62,972 bases of DNA from Oscillospiraceae bacterium (GTDB lineage Bacteria > Bacillota > Clostridia > Oscillospirales > SIG627), in the NCBI GenBank assembly GCA_015064635.1, contig SVRV01000012.1:1-62972 (forward strand). Reading direction: 5' to 3'. The position numbers and the translations under genes were made by a program. This document shows positions 1 through 8,100 of this stretch, in pieces (position 1 is the stretch's first letter; each line of letters begins with the position of its first letter). The notes under the pieces were generated by a model. The model did not search any database. It saw nothing but the letters and a program-made list of their open reading frames with translations, and had not been told where the DNA came from.

Positions 1-32
1 TTAACAATCCTATTTTTCGTGTACCCTTTTTT

Positions 33-53
33 GCCTCGATTTGAGGCTTTTTT
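33..53 (+). terminator. Rho-independent terminator of a gene left of the window
   Basis: GCCTC (33-37) pairs with GAGGC (43-47) and is followed directly by a T run. It would end a plus-strand transcript coming from outside the window. Confidence 0.6.
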
Positions 54-82
54 CTTTGTTCTCGCTGCTATTTACAGCAAAA

Positions 83-121
83 GGCTGAGCCTTTCACTTT
101 TTCAAGTGTTTTGACTCAGCC
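83..121. terminator. Nested hairpin terminator, probably bidirectional
   Basis: GGCTGAG (83-89) pairs with CTCAGCC (115-121), and the loop holds a second small hairpin of the form CACTT...AAGTG. A-rich and T-rich flanks on either side suit termination on both strands, including the minus-strand SLH gene that ends at 131. A hairpin of the same nested design lies at 16071-16107. Confidence 0.65.
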
Positions 122-130
122 CCTTTTTGT

Positions 131-3100
131 TTAGCCGATATTGTAATCAATGAATTCTTCGGGGATATCTACCTTGGGAGCTTTCCATGTGTCGGGGTTG
201 GCGATTATCTTACCTGCAAGACCGATGGCAACTCTTGCACGGGTAGGTGCTTTGGTGAGTGCTTCTGCATCATAAGTGTAGGTGAAGTCACCTGACGGAA
301 CTGTAAGTGTGCCTGTAGTTGTTATTTCCTTAACATGAGCAACATCTGATATATATGCACCGGTCTCTTCGTTGTAGGTGTACTCGTAGTAGGTGTGATA
401 AGCCTTTCCTGTTTCGGGATAGTACTCTACAAACTCACCGCTGTGAAGCTCGGTGTTGAAGGTTATTTTTGTATCGCCTATTGTTACGGAGGGGTTCTTT
501 ACAGGGGCATCAATAGTTGTACAAGCTCTGATATCATCTATCTTGACACCAGTACAATCACCGCAAAGCTGGATTGTAAAGCTGTTTACCTTAGACATAT
601 CGGGAATTGCACGGAATGTAGCATAGTTGAGTGTTCCGATGTGGTTTGTACCATTGAAGGTATAATTGCCGTAGTCGGCATTATCTGCATCGGCAAGAAT
701 GAATTCTCTCCAGCCTGTGAAGTTAAGAGGAATCAGATAGTCGTTACGTCCTTCTTCTGTTGAGTATACCGAGCCTTGCTGAATGAGGATTGCATCTGTT
801 GCAGAACCGTTACCGTATACTCTTACCTTCAGAGTTATCTTGCTTGAGATATTCTTGGTAGCAATGGAATGCTTCTTGGCAAGTGTCTTGATATCTGCAT
901 TTTCGTCAAGTGGGAGTACTACCTCTTCGTTTTCACCGAGAGTTGAGTATCTCTGCTCGATTCTTACATAAGGTGTCTGTGCTTCAAAGGGGTTGTTATC
1001 CTTGCCCGATATGAACAGGTTGTCTGTGTTGTCGAAAATTCTGTTGTAGGAGTATTTCATCTCCTTGAATGCCCAACTACCATCAGCCTGGCGGAATACC
1101 TTGTGCTCATATTTACCTGCCTTAAGCTGTTCCTTTACTTCGGGAGCAAAGTAATCTGATACACGAAGCTTGGTGTATATGGTATAGTAACAAACATTGT
1201 CTTCTGCTCTGGGCTGCTCACTTACGTTGGCAAATGAGCCTATAACGTTTGAAATATCCCATGCAATTGCAAGTGAACCCATAAAGTCAAGGTCGTCTCT
1301 GAACAGAGTCTTTCCATGTGTGTTCTTGAATTGTCTGCTACCGTCGGGATTGAAGTTGAACCATCCGAAGGTAGTGGTATAGTAGTTGTTCATCATGCTC
1401 TGATTGTTTGAGAGATGATTGATCTTGTGCTGCTTGTATGCTTTGTTGGGGTTGTCGGTAGCACCGCCTCGTCCACGGGCATTCCAGAGATATGTGGGAG
1501 CACCGCAGGAATATTCGATGTAAGGCTTTTTGATACATTGTGATACGATTCTTCTTGCGAATTCACCGTAGTAATAGTATCTTTCCTCAGATGTTGTAAA
1601 TGCATCTCTTGCAAAGGACTCAAAGCCGTCAAGATAAATCATATCGAAGCCGCCCTCATTGTATGCCTTTGCTGTAAGGTCGGCTATGTGATAGAAAAGG
1701 TCTGAGCCTGGAATAGGCTGGAACATACCGTAGTGTGAGAGAAGCTGACGAATTTCCGCACCATCCGAATGAGCTGCGGGTTTTGTACCAAGCTGTCCTC
1801 TCTTAACGTTAAGGAAGCCCTGTGTAGTTCCTTGGTTAACGAGAATGATTTCTTCATCTATTAATATATATTTTGTGTAAGGTCCTGACCAGGGTATAGC
1901 CGAATCGCCAACCTTGAATCCGGATGCATCCTCGTTTGTTTTTATGTTAGTACGTCCCTTTGATAAATCACCTCTGACGGTGTATGTTGTATCCGCATAT
2001 GCCAGCTGTTTTTGATAGGTGGGATTTGTAAGAATGTTAGTCGCGGTTTTTGCAACAAGGGAAGAATAAGTGTGAAGACCAAGCTGTAAGCCCTTTGCGT
2101 TGGCTGCATCTGTTATTCTTTCCTTGAACATCTTTGCTGTGCCGAATACACCCTTCGCCTTTTCTGTGGCAGTGAGAGCACATACGAAGTTGAAATCACC
2201 CTGTATGAAGGACTGTGCACCCTGGTGAATATCTAACTGTCCGATAGAATACTTGTTTGCGGTGTCGATTAATTCGTCGATTGTGTCAAGACTGATGTTT
2301 GTGGATACAATAACGTAGTCCTTGGCGAGGTCGGGATGATCAAGCGCATAAGGACCACCTGCGGTGGATGTAAGACCTACATTCGGGTCAATGTTGTCTG
2401 AAATCTCCTTGAGGTAGTCACGAGTGTTTTCACTCTTACCGAAGGCAATACCTATTTTTGCACCCAAAGTCTGAGGAGTAAAGGTGTATGTGCGTGCAAC
2501 AACTGCTCTTGACTTACCATTTGCCTGGTATGCATTGTTGACGTTGGTGTTCATGGATATGGATGCAAGTCTGTATGTACCGGGTTCTTCACTGAATTCC
2601 TCTGAGGTTGTAAGAGAAACCACAATTGCTCCATCGAGAGATGCGGGAAGATTTGTGTCGAGAGTAACTGTGAAGAAGTTGTCATATACTTCAATGATAA
2701 AGTATGCCTTGTATCCGTCCTTGAAGGACAACAGAAGTCTGCCATCCTCACAAAGCTCGACGGTTTTGGGAGCGAGACTTCCACCTGAACCTGTGATAAG
2801 GTAAGCAAAAGCGGGGAGGGAAGAAGTGCCCACAACATTTTTGCCCGTTTCAAGGTTAATAAGCTCGGAAACCTTGCCGCCTTTTTTATCAATTGTAACT
2901 TTGACATGCTTGTTTTCAAATGATATTGCGGTATTTGTTTCCGTAAGAGTAGCTTTGTTGATTTTATCATGATAAGCACCTCTTACATTGCTGTTTGATG
3001 CCATAAGTATCTGGTATTCCGCCCAATGCCCTGAAATGTCACTGAATACCTTTTCAAGTTTTGCTTTGTTTATTGTGGTGCTGTTGGAAACAAGACCGAG

Positions 3101-4738
3101 CATTCTGTTGATAACTGTTACAACCTCTGCTCTGGTGATGGTTTTGTCGGGTCCGAAGGTTCCGTCTCCGTATCCGTTAACAAGACCGGAAGATGCGGCA
3201 GCCATAATAGCTGTGTAGTACTTGTTTGTTGTATCAACATCCTTGAAAGATACTTCTTTTCCTTCCGAAAGAATGCATGAAAGATATGCGAGTTCTACAA
3301 ATTCTGCTCTTGTTATATTGGTATCGGGATTGTATTTATCACCCTCGATTGTGTAGAAGTAGCCTGTTTCGTCAAGATATGCAATAGCATTGTAGTACCA
3401 TTCACCCTCGGGGACGTCGGTGAATCTTGTTGTGTAGCCTGTGGGGATATCCTGTGTGCCAAGAAGAAGTCTTGCGAATATCATACAAGCCTCAGCTTTA
3501 GTCATGTTGTTCTGAGGAAGAAAGACATTATTTGCGTAACCATTGATATAAGCCGAGTTCACACCGTTATACTGATAGGGAATCTTGGGCAGAACGCTGA
3601 TAGGTTCGGGCTCGGGAAGAGTTGCGATATTGTCAAGAGTTACCTTAACCGCTGAATCCTTAATATACTTTTCGTTAGCTGTGTCTACATATCTTAAGTC
3701 GATGGTTTTGTTGTCCTCGGATATCTTCATCAAGATAGGGAAAGCATTATTCTCGGCTCCGTGTCCTGTGGAGAGGTCAGCAACTACTGTAAGGACATCA
3801 TATCCGTTTTTATTCTGATATACCCTTGTTACTATATTCTTACCTGCTTTAGCGTTTGAGGTTACAACACAAAGAAGATTGTCGTGAAGCGAGAGAGCAT
3901 CATTCCAGAGCTGGTCACCTTCATGGGGCTGACCGTCGTTGAGCATGTTGCTTTTTATTGTTGTGTTATAGTTCAGATAAATCTGAATCCATTCTTTTGA
4001 GGGCAATGTCCATGAATGCTGAGTGTACATTTCACCTGTCTCGGTAGTGAGTGAGTGAGTGTAAACTATGGCACGCTTATCGGGATGGGCTTCCATTACG
4101 GAATTGAACCATTCTAAAACAAGCTTCCTGGGGTATGCTTCAAGCTGGAATATGAGATACTTTTCACCGTTGTTTTCCACAACAACACAGTAGTTGTATA
4201 TGTCGTTCTCAATTAATTCAACGTATTCGCAATCGTTTATAAAATCGGTGGGCTGAAGTATGTTCTGAATCGGGCTTGAACGGTAGTGACCTTCGCTTAC
4301 ATAATCCTTGAGTGATACAGTGATACCGTAGGGGATTCCGCAATCGGTGAGGATGCTGCCCATATTCTTTACGCAAGCAAACTCGTTTACCCATCTCTCG
4401 TCACTTGCGTTGACGTCAATAAGTGCTTCCTTGTCACCCTTTTTGTTATTGGGAATTGACCAATTAGAGTAGGTGTAACGTGAACCCTTTGACATTCCTC
4501 CGATAAAGCTTGTGTACTTGATATTAAAGTCATTTTTGTTAATACCAAGCCAATAACAAGCATCTTCAAGTGGGGTGATATCCTTACCTTCTATGGTAAA
4601 GTCCTTTACCGAATGGAAGCTCGTAAGAACAAAATCTCCCTCCTTAATATAGTCCTTTTCAAATAGTGCCGAATCTGCTGATGCGACAATTGAAAGAACT
4701 AATGTAAGAAGTGTTAACACTAATGCGATTTTTTTCAT
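131..4738 (-). CDS. Secreted SLH-domain protein with degenerate phosphoesterase-like and TIM-barrel-like domains
   Basis: A 1,535-residue exported protein. Residues 1-21 are a signal peptide ending VASA. Residues about 25-375 follow the layout of a calcineurin-like phosphoesterase, but the usual D-x-H, GNHD and GHxH metal motifs are not intact (SNAK stands where GHxH is expected), so this part looks non-catalytic. Residues about 385-585 hold three or four SLH repeats (INGY..., ITRAEF, NGYGDGTFGPDKTITRAE), which in other Firmicutes bind pyruvylated wall polymers. A beta-rich domain (about 600-780) and a likely glycosidase-type barrel follow (about 790-1150, with YLDGFE as a candidate acidic site), then beta-sandwiches. 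SLH in the middle of a chain is uncommon. The start has AAAGGAG upstream. It is divergent from the phosphoesterase at 5116. The enzymatic specificity is unknown; the domain calls beyond SLH are inference. Confidence 0.8.
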   Translation of the reverse strand: MKKIALVLTLLTLVLSIVASADSALFEKDYIKEGDFVLTSFHSVKDFTIEGKDITPLEDACYWLGINKNDFNIKYTSFIGGMSKGSRYTYSNWSIPNNKKGDKEALIDVNASDERWVNEFACVKNMGSILTDCGIPYGITVSLKDYVSEGHYRSSPIQNILQPTDFINDCEYVELIENDIYNYCVVVENNGEKYLIFQLEAYPRKLVLEWFNSVMEAHPDKRAIVYTHSLTTETGEMYTQHSWTLPSKEWIQIYLNYNTTIKSNMLNDGQPHEGDQLWNDALSLHDNLLCVVTSNAKAGKNIVTRVYQNKNGYDVLTVVADLSTGHGAENNAFPILMKISEDNKTIDLRYVDTANEKYIKDSAVKVTLDNIATLPEPEPISVLPKIPYQYNGVNSAYINGYANNVFLPQNNMTKAEACMIFARLLLGTQDIPTGYTTRFTDVPEGEWYYNAIAYLDETGYFYTIEGDKYNPDTNITRAEFVELAYLSCILSEGKEVSFKDVDTTNKYYTAIMAAASSGLVNGYGDGTFGPDKTITRAEVVTVINRMLGLVSNSTTINKAKLEKVFSDISGHWAEYQILMASNSNVRGAYHDKINKATLTETNTAISFENKHVKVTIDKKGGKVSELINLETGKNVVGTSSLPAFAYLITGSGGSLAPKTVELCEDGRLLLSFKDGYKAYFIIEVYDNFFTVTLDTNLPASLDGAIVVSLTTSEEFSEEPGTYRLASISMNTNVNNAYQANGKSRAVVARTYTFTPQTLGAKIGIAFGKSENTRDYLKEISDNIDPNVGLTSTAGGPYALDHPDLAKDYVIVSTNISLDTIDELIDTANKYSIGQLDIHQGAQSFIQGDFNFVCALTATEKAKGVFGTAKMFKERITDAANAKGLQLGLHTYSSLVAKTATNILTNPTYQKQLAYADTTYTVRGDLSKGRTNIKTNEDASGFKVGDSAIPWSGPYTKYILIDEEIILVNQGTTQGFLNVKRGQLGTKPAAHSDGAEIRQLLSHYGMFQPIPGSDLFYHIADLTAKAYNEGGFDMIYLDGFESFARDAFTTSEERYYYYGEFARRIVSQCIKKPYIEYSCGAPTYLWNARGRGGATDNPNKAYKQHKINHLSNNQSMMNNYYTTTFGWFNFNPDGSRQFKNTHGKTLFRDDLDFMGSLAIAWDISNVIGSFANVSEQPRAEDNVCYYTIYTKLRVSDYFAPEVKEQLKAGKYEHKVFRQADGSWAFKEMKYSYNRIFDNTDNLFISGKDNNPFEAQTPYVRIEQRYSTLGENEEVVLPLDENADIKTLAKKHSIATKNISSKITLKVRVYGNGSATDAILIQQGSVYSTEEGRNDYLIPLNFTGWREFILADADNADYGNYTFNGTNHIGTLNYATFRAIPDMSKVNSFTIQLCGDCTGVKIDDIRACTTIDAPVKNPSVTIGDTKITFNTELHSGEFVEYYPETGKAYHTYYEYTYNEETGAYISDVAHVKEITTTGTLTVPSGDFTYTYDAEALTKAPTRARVAIGLAGKIIANPDTWKAPKVDIPEEFIDYNIG

Positions 4739-4762
4739 CGTTGCTCTCCTTTATTTTATAAG

Positions 4763-4791
4763 ATTATACATAATTTATTATATAAAGACAA
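4763..4791 (-). promoter_or_regulatory. Promoter of the SLH protein gene
   Basis: On the minus strand TTGTCT (4791-4786) is followed after 17 nt by TATAAT (4768-4763), 25 nt upstream of the start codon. Confidence 0.55.
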
Positions 4792-4800
4792 CAAAGATAC

Positions 4801-4825
4801 AACTATAGACAAAACACCTATAGTT
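4801..4825. repeat. Inverted repeat, possible operator
   Basis: AACTATAG and CTATAGTT are separated by 9 nt, just upstream of the -35 box of the SLH gene. The 377-nt gap between the two divergent giants (4739-5115) is otherwise AT-rich and shows only the two promoters and this repeat. Confidence 0.35.
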
Positions 4826-5015
4826 ATGGACAAATCGACGAAATGTGTTTTGGGTTGGAACTTTTGCACAAATATCTATCAATAAAATATAACGAATATC
4901 CATCACCCGTTTTGAAAGTATTTAAACAAGGCATATTAATTACCAAAAAATATCTATATCACTTATGAATAAAAAGAGATTATAAAATTTGTCTAATTAT
5001 CCAAGTATGAAAATC

Positions 5016-5044
5016 TTGACATGATGTTAAATCCATGTTAAAAT
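5016..5044 (+). promoter_or_regulatory. Promoter of the secreted metallophosphoesterase gene
   Basis: TTGACA (5016-5021), 17 nt spacer, TAAAAT (5039-5044). The leader to the ATG at 5116 is about 65 nt and ends with AAGGAGG. Confidence 0.65.
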
Positions 5045-5115
5045 ATATAAACTCGGTTTACTATGCCGTTATTTATGTAAAAAAATCCAAAAAGGATTAA
5101 AATAAGGAGGAAAAT

Positions 5116-8100
5116 ATGCTTAAAAACAAGTTTTTGCGTATTGTGGTGCTGACACTTGCATTTGTGATGCTTTTGTCATTTACTGCTTTCGCGGACGAAA
5201 CAGATGTCAGTGAGAAAACTACTGTTACATTTGGTGTCTTCTCGGATATCCACAATGTCACATCTTACATGACAAATGTAATGAACAACTACGAGACTAT
5301 TGCAGGAGGTAATGAGAACATCGACGGTATTGCCATGGTAGGTGATATTGCTTACCTTGATACCGCGGATATACCTCAGGCATCCACTTACAACATTGTT
5401 AAGAACAACGCTGACCTTGCTTACTTCATGGGTGAAGATAAGCTGGTTTATGCTATGGGTAACCACGAGTTTCCTCTTAACGCAAACGCTGACCCCATGG
5501 CATCACTTTCAAGACAGGTCTTCACCGAGCAGATGGGATATGCTCCCGAAAGTCATCATGTGCTCAGCGGTTATCACTTTATTACCGCAGGACCTAACAC
5601 TTATGACGGTAAAATGACAGCAGCGCAGGAGCAGTATGTAATGGACGAAATTACAAAGGCTCTTGCAGACGGTGAGGACAAGCCCATATTCGTGCTTATT
5701 CACCATCCCATTGACGGAGTACTCTACGGTTCCGGCTCTACAAGACATTCAGACGAGTTTGTAGAATTTTTGAAGTCACAGCCCAGAGTTTTCGTTTTCG
5801 ACGGACACAACCACTATCCCACATCCGACCCACGTTCAATACGTCAGATCGAGGGCGGTGCCACCTTTATTTACACAAGCTGTGTTCATGGCGGTAACAA
5901 CCTTTCAAACCCCTATGCAACCGAAAAACACGACAAGGCACATCCTTCACAGGCATATTATATGCAGATTGATACAGCAACAAACGTTGTGACTCTTAAG
6001 CGTTTCCACGTTGCTGCTGCAGGTCCTACATGGCTTGATGCCGAGGACTGGACTTTTGACGTTCCCGCAATGGTTGCCGAAAGCAAAAAGGCTGAGGGCG
6101 AGGTTGACACCGAGAACGTATATAAGTATACATATGAAGTAAGAAAAGAAAACAGTATAGCTCCCGTGTATGGCGACGATGCCGCTATCACCATTACAAA
6201 GCTTACAACTAAGGATGTTTCCTTCACTTTCCCCATTGCAAATCCCGGTGCAGACGGTGAAGACAATATGGTCGGTTACTACAAAATAGACCTTCTCCAT
6301 AAGGATACAGGCAAGGTCGAGACCATAAAGATTATATCCGACTATTTCAGACCCGAATCCGCTCAGAGAAATTCTTTCAGCAAATCCTTCAGCACTCTTA
6401 CCTATGACACAGAGTACACTCTTACAGTAACCCCCGTCAATATGTGGTACATTGAGGGTGAGCCCCTTGTACTCAACTTCAGAAGTGAGCCTCTTCCCGC
6501 AGGCTTTGGCAATATTGTAGGTTATGACGATACCTTCTATGCCGCACCCGTAACCATTAACGGGGCAGGTGACGGTATGAACATTGACACAGCAAACGCA
6601 TTCCGTCTCACAGAAGAGAACAATAAGCGTCTTGCAGGTATCTATGCAGTTTCAGACGATAACTTCAATACTCACAAAATTATTTACGTTTATGGCTCGG
6701 GCGAGGAGAGAGCTGCCCTTTACGAAAAGCCAAACGGTAAATTCTCCGTCGCCGCAAATGGCGGAAGTAATAAATTCATCCCCGGTGTATTCTCAGCTAA
6801 CCAGTGGGTAGGTTCCGCAGGTGATACCAATTTCTATTCAGATACTCAGTGGATCAACACCTATCTTAGAGCATATCTCTTTGCAACCGATGACCCCGAA
6901 GGAACAGAGGGCGGTAAGACTGCGGCAGAAAAGAAAACCGAGGCTCTCAAAAACTTGATTACATATGTAAGACAGGGAAATTCACATGTAACATATACTC
7001 TTTCACCTAAGGCTATTACCAAGATAGGTGAGGTTGAGACTCTTAAATTCGGCTTCCATCTTAATGCAGTTTATGCTCAGGTATCAATGACAATAAATAA
7101 CAGCGTATATGGACTTAAAGCCTATGTAATGGACAAAGAGGGAAATGTTACAACTCATACTACAAGTGTGGGTGGTATTACCATGAAGACAGGCTCTGTT
7201 TCTTACGGAACCTTCAATTTCAAGACAGCAACATGGGATAACGCTCTTCCTGCAGAAGGCTACTTCGTTGCATTTAAGGTATATCCTTACTTCGGCGATA
7301 TCAAGCCCGAGGATATAACACTTACCACATCCGTTACAGAAGCTAATCTCAACGCAAACGAAAGACTCAGATTCGTTGCAACTCCTTCCACCTTTACAGT
7401 AGGTGTTCCCAAGGCTGATGCTCCTGTGGGCATAAAGGTTGATGGTGCAACCTTTACGGGACTCGACAAGAGAACCACATACAGCGTAGCTCCTTATACA
7501 ATAAAGGGTGCGGATAATACAAAGGCAATTGACATTACAGGTGTTACATCCTATACACTTCCCGAAGGCTCGGTAGGTGCTTACGGTATCTACATCAAGG
7601 GTAATGGAATTGACCTTATCAATTCCGACGCTTTCGTAACTTATGTAAGAGGCACTTACTCAGCCCGTCTTGACCTTCATGACCGTCTTGGTGACGAAGC
7701 CGGTGCAAATTACACCGGAACTTACAAAGTAGTTTCAACTCCAACTCCCGGTGCATTCAACTACACCGTTTCCGAATGGAAAGGTCATTCAACCTTTAGC
7801 AGCCGTAACGGTATTAGTACAACCGGTGACCATATATCCGCAGCCCAGTCAAAGGCACTTTATACCGCTTACACCGCTACTGATGCAACCGATGAAACAA
7901 AGAAGACAGCCTTCGATAAAATGATAAGCTCAAGTAAGCTTACACAGAATTATCTTCAGTACAACATGGCATCCGACGAAATCATTCCCATCTCGGAAAT
8001 TAACAAGTATTCATACTTAGTAACCAAACAGCGTGGTGGCTTTACATACAATAACCAGGTGTCCGAATTCTCTGTTCTTATTATGAACGAGGTCGGTGTT

